Shown in pieces: positions 46,065 to 56,649 of a stretch of 64,000 nucleotides of DNA; positions within the stretch are counted from its first letter, which is position 1; every line of letters starts with the position of its first letter. Below the pieces are notes generated by a model. That model was not told where the DNA came from. It saw only the letters and a list, made by a program, of their open reading frames with translations, and searched no databases. The position numbers and the translations under genes are program-made. The stretch covers positions 5,518,001 to 5,582,000 of the forward strand of contig NC_083870.1 in the NCBI RefSeq assembly GCF_032452875.1, read 5' to 3'. The DNA is from Bos javanicus. Taxonomy: Eukaryota; Chordata; Mammalia; Artiodactyla; Bovidae.

Positions 46065-46700
46065 CTCATAGATTTTTATGAGAATTAAATGAGCTAATCT
46101 ATGTGAAAGTAAAGATAGCTGATTACCCTTTGGTGCAAAGACTTTAGTAATCTGTTTTTTTGCTTCTAAAGATAACACTTTTTTTTTTTTCTAACTACTG
46201 TCTATTAACCCTTTTATGGGAAGTATTTTTGCACCTTCCACTTCCTAACATGCTTTCTGTTTTGCCATATAGATATTTTCTGATTTGATAGGTAGAAAGG
46301 TACAAGAGGTTGAGGGCAGGGTGACATCTCAGTGGGCTTCCCTGGAGAGGGTAGGTAGAAATGAACAAGCTGGAAGAGAAAGCACCAAACAGGAGTATAA
46401 ATTGATAAAAAAGAAAATAGAGAGGAAATAATTCTCAATTCTCTTGCATTCTACTTAGACTTGCTCCAGGCTACAAACAAGGCTGAATTGTAGGTTGATT
46501 TTCAATGCACCAACTAGCCTAGATTCAAATAAGAACACTAGAAACTCTTTTGAGCAACAGCTATGTTTAGTTAACTTATTCTTTCAAAAAGGCATTGCAC
46601 TTGAACTCTAAGGAATAACAATACATTATATATATAGTCAGTGACCTCCCTGAAGGTTTAAAATATATGACAAAATAAGCAATAGTTTAACATTATGTTC
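46065..46700. other. MIR-like scrap, otherwise unrecognised
   Basis: TTTTATGAGAATTAAATGAGCTAATCTATGTGAAAG (46074-46109) resembles a MIR 3' end. The rest shows nothing recognised. Confidence 0.4.
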
Positions 46701-46971
46701 CAGAGAAGGCAATGGCACCCCACTCCAGTATTCTTGCCTGGAATATCCCATGGACGGAGGAGCCTGAAATGCTGCAGTCCATGGGGTCGCTGAGAGTCGG
46801 ACACGACTGAGCGACTTCACTTTCACTTTCATGCATTGGAGAAGGAAATGGCAACCCACTCCAGTGTTCTTGCCTGGAGAATCCCAGGGACGGGGGAGCC
46901 TGGTGGGCTGCCGTCTATGAAGTCGCACAGAGTTGGACATGACTGAAGCGACTTAGCAGCAGCAGCAGCAA
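46701..46971 (+). mobile_element. Bov-A2 dimeric SINE with 13-bp duplication
   Basis: TAACATTATGTTC is exact at 46688-46700 and 46972-46984. Two monomers, (ACTTTC)n linker, (AGC)n end. Confidence 0.96.
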
Positions 46972-46984
46972 TAACATTATGTTC

Positions 46985-47125
46985 ACAACAACCCAAGAAT
47001 TTTGAATTTTTGTTATCTGCATTTTAAACACAAGAAATAATGAGGATTCAAATTCAGAGAGATTGAGTGAATGTTAGAAAGCCATATAATTTAAAAAGAG
47101 CAGAGCAGTGATTTGAATCAAATGT
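46985..47125 (-). mobile_element. MIR SINE, minus strand
   Basis: ACAACAACCCAAG, GTTATCTGCATTTTAAACACAAG, TCAGAGAGATTGAGTGAATG, GAGCAGAGCAGTGATTTGAATC is the reverse MIR order, and the Bov-A2 appears to have inserted at its edge. Confidence 0.7.
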
Positions 47126-47779
47126 TTCTTTCCTCCAATATAATATAATTTAAGAAGATAAAGAAGGGCAAGATGAGTGGCAGTAGCAGACGTATTTTAA
47201 ATGTTTAGAGGACAAGAAAGTTATTTGTGGTTGGAATGGTCTAAGAGGATATTTCAGAAAATGTTGGGCTTATAGATTAGTTCCCCTCCAGTGCAGGGCA
47301 GCATGTGTGTTTCTAATTCCTGTGTATCCCACTTGTACCTAGCTTCTCTTTTGCTCTGTGACTCTATCAAGAACGGTTCTTCTGTCTTAAAAAAAAAAAA
47401 AAAAGAAAGAAAGAAACAAACACTTTTTTTCCACAGAGACCTTCAGGCAGGAACCTCTTCTAAATTAGAGATGGTAATTAATATTATCACTGAGTCCTGA
47501 GAGGGGAGCTTGATTGAGACTGCAGGAATAGAGAGTGACAAGATACAGATTGCCTGTTATCTGATCAGGAGGGCTGGTGTTTGAATTCACTTGGAGAAAT
47601 AAAGACAGTCTATGAACTGATCCTTTGATCCAGATAAACACCAGCAGGGTGTGAAGTGGTCTTGGAATGACCTAAGGCTGAATCTGTTATGAGAATGGGG
47701 GGGGGGGGGGGGTTGTAAATATCAGAACAGCAGGAGATAGAAGTGATTTAAATGGAATTAGATGAGACTACTGATAAGG
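47126..47779. other. Unrecognised; contains homopolymers
   Basis: No gene or transposon recognised. Holds an A-rich run with AAAG units (47389-47414) and the G16 run listed separately. Confidence 0.4.
47697..47712. repeat. G16 homopolymer
   Basis: Sixteen consecutive G on the plus strand in otherwise AT-rich DNA. Confidence 0.97.
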
Positions 47780-48385
47780 TCCCATACGGTCCCATCACTT
47801 CATGGTAAATAGATGGGGAAACAATGGAAACAATGACAGACTTTAATTTCTTGGGTTCCAAAATCACTGCAGATGGTGACTGCAGCCAGACAAACCCAGA
47901 CAGCATATTAAAAAGCAGAGACATTACTTTGCCAGCAAAGGTCTGTATAATTAAAACCATAGTTTTTCCAGTAGTCACGTATGGATGTGAGTTGGACCAT
48001 AAAGAAGGCTGAGTGTTGAAGAATTGATGCTTTTGAACTGTGGTGTTGGAGAAAATCTTGAGAGTTCCTTGAACTGTAGGAGATCAAATCAGTCAATCCT
48101 AAAGGAAATCAGTCCTGAATATTCATTGGAAGGACTGATGCTGAAGCTCCAATATTTTGGCCATGTGATGCAAAGAACTGACTCATTAGAAAAGACTCTG
48201 ATGCTGGGAAAGACTGAAGGCAGGAGGAGGAGGGGATGACAGAGCATGACATGGTGGATGTCATCACTGACGCAATGGACTAGAGCTTGAACAAGCTCCG
48301 GGAGATGGTGAAGGACAAGGAAGCCTGACGTGCTGCAGTCCATGGGGTCGCAAAGAGTCAGACATGTCTGAACAACTAACAACAA
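47780..48385 (+). mobile_element. BovB LINE 3' end
   Basis: Starts at GGTCCCATCACTTCATGG (post-RT) and ends GACATGTCTGAACAACTAACAACAATAAC. Contains a small deletion after GACTGCAGCCA (near 47888), where the ATGAAATTAAAAGATGC block is missing. Confidence 0.93.
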
Positions 48386-48821
48386 TAACACTGACAGGAA
48401 CCTGGCTCTCTGGAAGTGTTTCTTTAACTCCCTGGAGGTGATATTCCTGTTAAACATATTATTTAAAATGGAGAATAAGAGAAGAGAACTACAGAATAAC
48501 AAAGTAAAGTTGGTGACCCCAAAGGTCAAGCAAATTTCAAGTAATCTCCATGTCTGTATCCAGGTGTATGAAAATATCCTAGGATATGAGGACAGAAAGA
48601 CCTCAAAGAAAAATGGCTCCATTATTTTCATTTTATAGATGAAGAAACAGAGTTCTCACTGTTCAACCCCTGCCTGACTCTCCTAAAACAAAACTAGAAC
48701 ACTTGGCCCAGTGACAGACCGGAAATCTGATTCTCAAGCTATGAAAGGCTTCTTTTAACAAAAAGGGAAGCTTTTTGTGGATAACTCTTAAGTGTAAGGT
48801 AGGTGAAGGGGAGTATCAGAA

Positions 48822-48936
48822 ATAGTCGTATTTGAATCTTACTTTCATTATCTATTTGGTACTGTGTGGTTATGGGAAAAATCACTTTTCTATCTTGAGC
48901 CTCAGTTTTTTCATCTTTAAGGTCTAGATAATAATT
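48822..48936 (+). mobile_element. MIR SINE, cut by BovB
   Basis: GTACTGTGTGGTTATGGGAAAAATCAC, TTGAGCCTCAGTTTTTTCATCTTTAAGG, AGATAATAATTCATC; broken off where BovB begins. Confidence 0.75.
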
Positions 48937-49275
48937 CATCAGATCAGATCAGTCGCTCAGTCGTGTCCGACTCTTTGCGACTCCATGAATCACAGCACGC
49001 CAGGCCTCCCTGTCCATCACCAACTCCCAGAGTTCACTGAGACTCACGTCCATTGAGTCAGTGATGCCATCCAGCCATCTCATCCTCTGTCGTCCCCTTG
49101 TCCTCCTGCCCTCCCAGCATCAGAGTCTTTTCCAACGAGTCAACTCTTCGCATGAGGTGGCCAAAGCACTGGAGTTTCAGCTTTAACATCATTCCTTCCA
49201 AAGAAATCCCAGGGCTGATCTCCTTCAGAATGGACTGGTTGGATCTCCTTGCAGTCCAAGGGACTCTCAAGAGTA
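48937..49275 (-). mobile_element. BovB LINE 3' end, little diverged
   Basis: (ATCAG)n start, then a clean reverse-complement tail and C-terminal region to CAAGGGACTCTCAAGAGT. 5'-truncated to about 340 bp. It keeps CGCATGAGG where the copy at 38.7 kb has CACATGAGG in this orientation. Confidence 0.94.
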
Positions 49276-49435
49276 GAAAAAGCTAAGCAGTTGGAGTGAT
49301 GTCCTCTACACGAAGAAGGCACAGAAAAAGCAATTTTAAACTTTTCATCAAAGACAGTTGAACCTTGGGGAAGGGGGTAACAGAATGGATGGTTCAGGCA
49401 GAGGAAACTTAGAGGAAAAAACTAAAATAAATTTT

Positions 49436-49585
49436 ACATTTATTCGCACATTTAATTCTACAGTAACACTGTCAGGTAAGGTACTCTGATCTTCATTATA
49501 GAGATGAGAAAACTGAAATAGAAAGATTAGGTTATTTGCTCAAAGTCATGTACAGAGCAAATTCAAAATCTGATCTGCACCAGGG
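49436..49585 (-). mobile_element. MIR SINE, minus strand
   Basis: TTCATTATAGAGATGAGAAAACTGAAATAGAAAG and TTATTTGCTCAAAGTCATGTACAGAG are the reverse MIR core. Confidence 0.8.
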
Positions 49586-50140
49586 AATGAGAAGTAAACA
49601 AAATATTCTTTAATGTGGTAATAGAAGAGCCAGCTCTGTGCATGCATACATTATCAGTTCAGTTCAGACACTCAATTATGTCCAACTTTTGCGACACCAC
49701 AGATTGCAGCATGCTAGGCTTCTCTGTCCTTCACCATCTCCTGGAGCTTGCTCAAACTTACGTCATTGAGTTGGTGATGCCTTTCAATCATCTCATCCAC
49801 TGTTATCCCTTCTCCTCCTGTTTTCAATCTTTCCCACCATCAGGGTCTTTTCCAATGAGTCAGTGCTTCGCATTATGTAGCCAAAATATTGGAGCTTCAG
49901 CTTCAACATCAGTCCTTCCAATGAATATTCAGGACTGATTTCCTTAGGAGGGACTGGTTTGATCTCCTTGCTGCCCAAGGGACTCTCAAGAGTCTTCTCC
50001 AACACCACAGTTCAAAAGCATCAATTCTTCATCATGCAGCTTTCTTTATGGTCCAACTCTCACATCCATACATGACTACTGGTAAAACCATGGCTTTGAC
50101 TAGACACACCTTTGTTCATAAAGCAATGTCTCTGCTTTCT

Positions 50141-50630
50141 GTTTTATTTTATTTTTTGCTGATCTGAACTTTATTAAGATGAAATCAGTGATAATTACAC
50201 AGAAATTACTTGCCTAAGCTAAAATCCTTGAGATTCACATGAACTTAATTACACAAACAAATGGCATGTTCAAAACCATGAGGAAATATCCCAATGCTCA
50301 GGTGATGAAGGCTTAGGTGAATAAATCTGCACACCTATTTCAATCCGTTAAACAGTTTGTGGGCCTCACAGTGGTCCCTTGCATGCAAGAAGTCAAAGAG
50401 CTCCTCTGTGCAGTCCTCCTCTGCCTGTGGCCTGGAGGATACACACTCATCACAGAGCTCTAGTCACTCCCGAGCCTTTACACATTTCTTCAGCTGCTCA
50501 CATTGCCCTCTCATGGTTGTCAGGGGATCCACTAATTCCTCCTCCTCTTCTTCCTCCTCCTTGGGATCTCCAGACCCGGTCAGCATCCTTTGCTTGTCCT
50601 CTAGCCCCATGTCTGGCTGCAGTCCTGGTC
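50141..50630 (-). pseudogene. UQCRH (pseudogene): UQCRH processed pseudogene inside BovB
   Basis: Retrocopy of the mRNA for the cytochrome bc1 complex hinge protein, an acidic small subunit of mitochondrial complex III. The coding part runs from ATG at 50610 down to the stop at 50335: exactly 91 codons, the known protein length, with no intron or indel. Recognised by MGLEDKQRMLTGSGDP, a run of eight Glu, ELVDPLTTMRGQCEQL, the twin-Cys segments, and DFLHARDHCEAHKLFN. Codon 49 is TGA (50464-50466) where Arg is expected, a CpG-type change. A 3' UTR with AATAAA (50170-50175 on the minus strand) and a decayed A-tail (about 50141-50157) follow. Similar TCTGCT-type bases at 50130-50138 and 50629-50636 may be a diverged target duplication. 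Confidence 0.95.
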
Positions 50631-50750
50631 TGCTATTTAATATACTATGTAGGTTTGTCATAGCTTTTCTTCCAAGGAGCAAGCGTCTTTTAATTTCATG
50701 GCTGCAGTCACCATCTGCAGTGATTTTGGAGTCCAAGAAAATAAAGTCTC

Positions 50751-51143
50751 TCATGTTTCCATTGTTTCCCCATCTATTTCCCATGAAGTGATGGGACTGG
50801 ATGCCATGATCTTGGTTTTCTGAATGTTGAATTTTAAGCCAGCTTTTTCACTCTCCTCTTTCACTTTCATCAAGAGGCTCTTTAGTTCCTCTTCACTTTC
50901 TGCCATAAGGGTGGTGTCATCTTCATATCTGAGGTTATTGATATTTCTCACCACAATCTTGATTCTAGCTTGTGCTTCATCCAAGCCAGCATTTTGCATG
51001 ATGTACTCTGTATATAAGTTAAATAAGCAGGGTGGCAATACACAGCCTTGATGTACTCCTTTCCTGATTTGGAACCAGTCTGTTGTTCCATGTCTGGTTC
51101 TAACTGTTGCTTCTTGACCTGCATATAGATTTCTTAGGAGCAA
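50751..51143 (-). pseudogene. BovB RT fragment, YADD changed to YEDD
   Basis: Part of the RT of the near full-length BovB. Open frame from LLRNLYAGQEATVRT through GVHQGCVLPPCLFNLY to RYEDDTTLMAESEEEL and LKFNIQKTKIMA. The catalytic box reads YEDD, and RQGC is HQGC. Upstream RT text (51150-51580) is present but in other frames. Confidence 0.9.
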
Positions 51144-51690
51144 GTAAGGTGGTCTGGTACTCCCATCTCTTTAAGAATTTTCCACAGTTTGTTTTGATCC
51201 ACACAGTCAAAGGCTTTAGCATAGTCAATGAAGCAGAAGTAGATGCTTTTCTGGAATTCCCATGTTTTTATCTATGATGCAACGGATGTTGGCAATTTGA
51301 TCTCTGTTTCTTCTGTTTTTTCTAAAACTACTTGAACTTCTAGCAGCTCTCAGTTCATGTACTGTTGAAGCCTAGCTTAGAGAATTTTAAGCATCAGTTT
51401 GCTAGCATGTGAGATGAGTGCAATTGTGTGGTAGTTTAAACATTCTTTGGCATTGCCTTTCTTTGGGATTGGAATGAAAACTGACCTTTACCAGTCCTGT
51501 GGCCACTGCTGAGTTTTCTAAATTTGCTGGCATATTGAGTGCAGCACTTTCACAGCACTGTCTTTTAGGATTCAAAATAGTTCAGCTGGAATCCCATCAC
51601 CTCCAGTAGCTTTGTTCATTGTGATACTTCCTAAAGCCCATTTGACTTCACAGTCCAGGATGTCTAGTTCTGGTTATCTGGATCATTAAA

Positions 51691-51774
51691 GTCTTTATTT
51701 TATTTTATTTTTTAACTTTACAGTATTGTATTGGTTTTGGCATATATCAAAATGAATCTGCCACAGGTATACAT
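51691..51774 (-). mobile_element. L1-BT-like 3' tip within BovB
   Basis: TTATTTTATTTTATTTTTTAACTTTACAGTATTGTATTGG to CACAGGTATACATC, the last ~80 bp of young L1 in reverse complement. BovB resumes at TTGCCACCTCTTC; about 30 BovB bases that other copies carry here seem to be missing. Confidence 0.82.
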
Positions 51775-52436
51775 CTTGCCACCTCTTCTTAATATCTTTT
51801 GCTCCTGTTAGGTCCATACCATTTCTGTCCTTAATTGTGCCCATTTTTGGTATCTCTAATTTTCTTGAAGAGATCTCTAGTCTTTTCCATTCTATTGTTT
51901 TCCTCTATTTCTTTGCATTGGTCAGTTAAGAAGGGTTTCTAATCTATCCTTGCTATTCTTTGGAACTTGATATACAGATGGATATATCTTTCCTTTTCTC
52001 TTTTGGCTTTTTCTCTTTTGGCTTTCACTTCTGTTTTCTCAGCTATTTGTAAGGCCTCCTCAGACTACCATTTTGCCTTGTTGCATTTCTTTTTCTTGGG
52101 AATGGTTTTGATCAGTGCCTCCTGTACAGTGTTATGAATATCTGGCCATAGTTCTTCAGGGACTTGGTCTATCAGATCTAATCCCTTGAATCTATTTGTC
52201 ACCTCCATTGTGTAATTGTAAGGGATTTTATTTAAGTCATACTTGAATATTCTAGTGGTTTTCCCTACTGTCTTCAATTTAAGTCTGAATTTGGCAATAA
52301 GGAGTTTATGGTCTGAGCCACAGTTGGCTCCTGGTCTTATGTTTGCTGATGGTATAGAGCTTCTCCATCTTTGGCTGAAAAGAATATAATCAATCTGATC
52401 TCGGTATTGACCATCTGGTGATATTCATGTGTAGAG

Positions 52437-52993
52437 TCATCTCTTATATTGTTGGAAGAGGGCGTTTGCTATGACCAGTGCATTCTCTTGGCAAAACTCT
52501 GTTAGCCTTTGCCCTGCTTCATTTTGTAACTGAAGGCCAAACTTGCCTGTTACTCCAGATATGTCTTGACTCCGTACTTTTGCATTCCAGTCCCCTATGC
52601 TGAAAAAGACATCTTTTTTTGGTGTTAGTTCTAGAAGGTCTTGTAGTTCTTCATAGAACTGTTCAACTTCAGCTTTTTTGGCATTAGTGGTTGGGGCATA
52701 GACTTGGGTTACTGTGATATTGAGTGGTCTGCCCTGGAGATGAGCTGAGTTCATTCTGTTTTTTTTTTTTTTTTTTTTTTGAGACTGCACCCAAGTACTG
52801 CATTTTGCACTCTTTTGTTGACTATGAGGGCTACTACACTTCTTCTGAGGGATTCTTGCCCACAGTAGTAGATATAATGGTGATCTGAATTAAGTTCGCC
52901 CATTCCAGTCCATTTTAGTTCACTGATACCTAAAATGTCGATGTTCACTCTTGTCATCTCCCATTTGACCACTTCCAATTTGCCTTGATTCAT
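52437..52993 (-). pseudogene. BovB endonuclease domain, broken by a poly-T run
   Basis: N-terminal APE-type endonuclease of BovB. Two overlapping open pieces: 52993 down to 52751 (NIDILGISELKWTGMG with the metal-binding Glu, then GQESLRRSVVALIV) and 52790 down to 52437 (LNITVTQVYAPTTNAKKAEV, then the SIGDWNAKV motif, ending ANALFQQYKR). They are thrown out of frame at the T22 run 52759-52780, which reads as a Lys run. This is the only BovB endonuclease in the window. Confidence 0.9.
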
Positions 52994-53428
52994 GGACCTA
53001 ACATTCCAGGTTCCTATGCAAGATTGTTTTTTATAGCATCAGACTTTACTTCCATCACCAACCACATTCACAAATGGGCATTGTTTTCACTTTGGCTCTG
53101 TCTCTTCATTCTTTCTGGAACAATTTCTCCACTCTTCTCCAGTAGTTTATTGGGCACCTCCTAACCTGGGGCGTTCTTCTTTCAGCATCATATCTGTTTG
53201 CCTTTTCATACTGTTCATGGGATTCTCAGGGCAAGAATATTGTAGTGGTTTGCTATTCCTTTCTCCAGTGGACTACATTTTGTCAGAATTCTCCACCATG
53301 ACCTGTCTATCTTGGGTGGCTCTACACAGCATGGCTCATGGTTTCATTGAGTTATACAAGGCTGTGAGCCATGTGATAAGTTTGGTTAGTTTTCTGTAAT
53401 TGTGGTTTTCCTTCTGTATTTACATTAT

Positions 53429-53545
53429 GCATATATATATATATATATAATATGTATATACAGATGTGTAATATATAAACATATGCATTATATCTTAGAT
53501 ACATACATATATATATATATATTATATATATAGTATGTATATGTT
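53429..53545. repeat. AT-rich microsatellite
   Basis: (AT)n blocks at 53430-53449 and 53507-53532 within TATGTATA-rich DNA, next to the BovB 5' end. Confidence 0.92.
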
Positions 53546-54503
53546 TACTGGCATGTACTTGAATAAAGAAAGTTTGGACCTAGGGAGAGAAGGAGGAACC
53601 ATTTAGAAATATAATATAACAGTCCAGGTAACAGATAATGGAGGTTAGAACAAATGCAGCAGAGGTAAAAATGATGAGTGACAAGAGATATATTTAGGAG
53701 ATAACTTGATAGTGCAAAGTGAGAAAGTATGAACCATCAAGGATGACTGTGAGATGAGGAAAGTGGATAGATGGTGATGATAATATAAACTCAACTGGGT
53801 AAGAATGGTTTTAAATAGTTGTTTGCAAGCCTTTAATATGAAAGTGAACAAGTGACTGTACAACTGGGACATATTATCTTTAATCTAGACCCTAAATATC
53901 TGCCCATCACCACTTCACTCATTCCTTACTTTTTAATCTCAGGATAATAGAGTGCCAGAGTTGCAAAGATAGATTATTAGATATTTAGAGTCTGGATTCA
54001 AGATAATATGCCACAGGACTGTGTTATTTTGTATATATTTGTGTGCCCACACTTATACAGTAACCTGGGACAGAAGTCAAAACAGGCATGTCAAAATGTT
54101 CGCCATCAGATTATGCTGATTAAATATATTCTTTGCCCCATTGAATGCTATCATTTCCTTGTTAACCTCCAGCACTTCTAAAGAACAGAAGCCATTTTAT
54201 TTTCTTTAGAAAAAGAAGTACCTGTGTCATAGTTATCAGTGAAATATTATGAAGGGACTAAAAATGTTGCTTCTGGAAAAAAGAAAAACACACAGTGATA
54301 TTGACCTAAAGAAAGGTTTCTTACACTAAATAAAGTATGTACACAAAATGGTACACAGAGTCTACGAAACAAGTGACCAGTACTTCTCAAACTGTCAAGG
54401 TCATCAAACTAAGAAAAGGCTGAGAAGCCTGTCATAATCGAGAGGAGACAGTGTAATGTTGTGCTGCAGATGGAGCACTTGAACAGGAAAAGCACTGGGT
54501 TAG
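53546..54503. other. No recognised element
   Basis: Nothing recognised. Low CpG, no long open frame. Confidence 0.4.
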
Positions 54504-54511
54504 AGAGCAGA

Positions 54512-54729
54512 TGTCTCTGCCCCACTGACTCAGCAGTAAAGAGCCTGCCCGCAGTGCAGGACACCCAGGCTCAACCCTTGGGTCGGGAAGGTCCCCCAGA
54601 GAAGGCAATGGTAACCCACTCCAGTATTCTCACCTGGGAAATCCATGGACAGAGGAGCCTGGTGGGCTACAACCCATGGGGTCTCAAAAAGTCAGACAGG
54701 AGATAGGGACTAAAGAACAACAGCAACAA
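54512..54729 (+). mobile_element. Bov-tA SINE with 8-bp duplication
   Basis: Plus-strand unit (GACTCAGCAGTAAAGAGCCTGC, GGCTCAACCCTTGGGTCGGG, GTGGGCTACAACCCATGGGG), end rich in CAACAG. AGAGCAGA at 54504-54511 and 54730-54737. Confidence 0.9.
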
Positions 54730-54737
54730 AGAGCAGA

Positions 54738-55489
54738 CAGAAGTTTACTTCTGTGTAAATTCCTAGGCATCTGAAAGCTTAGGAGTCCTGAAATTTCACA
54801 CATGTCTCCTTAAAATCACATATTTTTTTAAATTTTTCAGAAAAAAAGACTTACCTGAAGATCCATTTTAAAATGTGCTAAGTGGCTTCTATTTTCTGTC
54901 CTATTTTAATGCATAAGTTGACCCCTCAGTGTTGAGTAGCTCCGTAGGGAGATAAAGCACATGCTCAAGATGCTAGCAAAGCAGGGATGCTAGCAAAACA
55001 GAACCATTTTTTTAAAAAAATGATGATATCTGATATTTATCAACCTTATTATGGTAAGGTGTCACTTAGATTTTTTAAATTAGTTTGAGCTCTACGGAAT
55101 TGCCAGTTTCCAACCTGGAAAAGAAAAAGGTAACTTCATACGGTTCAATCTAGTGCCTTATGGAATATGCAGCCTTATCTTTCTGTTGTTGGAGGCACAT
55201 AAGGACTCCATCCAACTTTGCTGCCAACACAAGCTTTTAATAAGCGGCTCTTAATTTGAGTGGTCAACATTGTAAAATATCTGCAAAGTGTCTGTTTCCA
55301 CCCTCTTCGCTCACCTCTCCCAATCTGACCTCCCACTTCCAAATTAAGTGAACTAACTCTGGCAATACCCTAAGACCAGAGCAAAGTCAGTGATGCTTTT
55401 AACTCAAGAACCCAAGCAAAGGCCTGGCAGATTTTGTGGAAAGGTTTTTGAAAGTTAGGAAAATTTCCATCCTCATTTAACCCTCTAGG
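54738..55489. other. Repeat-free approach to the CpG-rich patch
   Basis: No transposon recognised over about 750 bp. With the following patch this forms one of the longer repeat-free stretches, which can mark regulatory or conserved DNA; that is inference. Confidence 0.45.
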
Positions 55490-56192
55490 ACTTAGATTTG
55501 GTGGTGGGGCGGGGGGGATCAGGTCCCGTGACTTGGTGTAACATTTCCTGAGTTGAGGGAGCTGAGCATCTCAGTAACGAGAGAATGAGGAAACATTGGA
55601 ACTGAGGGTCTGGAAAAAGTATTTGGTTTGTTAAAAAGGCTCCCGCGCCCCTCAGTTGACCTGCATTGCAGAGTCCTTGGTAATAAGGCAGTATTTTATC
55701 CTAGCTTCCTCCCTCTCCCCTTCCCCCTCCTTCCAACTCCTGATCCCCACCCGCCCCCCGCCCCCCCGCGCCCCCCTCTCCGGAGTAGCAGCCGAAGAGC
55801 ATGGGGTGAAAAGTCGCTGGAAGGACAAGTTGACAGATAGCATTTGGGTTACCGGGTCACTGAAAGGCGTCGTGATCCGGGCTCAGACGGAGCGATTTCC
55901 TCGCTGATTTTAATCTTTCGTCTGTTCACACGTCATGCCACCTGGACATAATGCAGAGAAATCTGGAGATTTAACAAACCCTTCCGCTTGCCCCCAAAGC
56001 TCCCTTGGAACAGACAGAGAGAGAGAATTAACTCTTTTCCTGCCTTTTCCATCAACAGTAGAAAACCTACGAGTGGGACAGACCTCTCTAGCAATTAATA
56101 AGCTCAAGTTTTTGTCTGAGCAAGGAGGGCTTCCTCTTTATGAAGACTGTAAATAATATAACAAGCTGTCCCTTTTACTGCCTTAGACACAC
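55490..56192 (+). promoter_or_regulatory. CpG-rich, GC-rich patch: candidate promoter / first exon
   Basis: About 20 or more CpG between 55505 and 55930, including GGGGCGGGGGGG (55506-55517), CTCCCGCGCCCC (55641-55652) and a C-rich block with four CpG (55744-55781). Elsewhere CpG occurs almost only in SINE and BovB. No transposon recognised. A consensus-like splice donor ACAC/GTAAGT lies at 56193. An open frame at 55935-56156 (73 codons) has no domain I know. I infer a possible start site and noncoding first exon on the plus strand; the strand is set only by the donor. Too small and weak to be sure it is a CpG island. Confidence 0.45.
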
Positions 56193-56649
56193 GTAAGTGG
56201 CAGCTTTATCCTTTTTCGTTGACTCTCTGTCCAGGTTTTCATTTACTTTCAAATCTCTTGTCTTAGATTCTTAGAAAATATTTATTTTGGGGGTGAGGGG
56301 TGGGGTGCAGTCAGTGGGAGAAAGGATGGAAAGAGAGATATCTGAGAAGAGGAATATTAATAACTTTCTTGTGACTGTGGCCAGACAGTCTGCTTTTCTT
56401 ATTTCCCCATAAGGTTTGGAGCTATTTCTGACCAAGGGTGTTAAAGCTGAGAATTAATGGATTTCAGCAAAGTAGATGCTGTCATTCCAGAGAAATGTTT
56501 CTGCTTAACTTGTTAGAGATGTCTCAGGTCATGCTTTGTAGAGCTGGGGAGTAGGGAGAGTAAAGGTAGCCAAGGTCCTTGCAGGGAGCTGCCCCTTCAG
56601 GTTTCTTCCCTCTGGACAAACAGTGGCTGGAGAGAGAAAGACTCTTGCT
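56193..56649. other. Sequence after the candidate donor
   Basis: No element recognised. A purine-rich G tract lies at about 56288-56305. Confidence 0.35.

Larger units (their letters stand above)
49652..53400 (-). mobile_element. Near full-length BovB LINE carrying two later insertions
   Basis: Minus-strand BovB whose 3' end is at 49652 and which reaches back through RT (about 50700-51580), the region between domains, the endonuclease (52437-52993) and a 5' UTR-like stretch (to about 53400). Without the UQCRH retrocopy (about 490 bp) and an L1 tip (about 85 bp) it is about 3.2 kb, the known full length of BovB. The frame is broken in several places. An AT microsatellite adjoins the 5' end. 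Confidence 0.9.

Noticed and set aside
50464..50784. Expressed BovB-UQCRH fusion gene
   Set aside because: The frame ends at the premature stop in codon 49 of UQCRH, the BovB part is itself a broken fragment, and no promoter is visible. Kept only as an observation.
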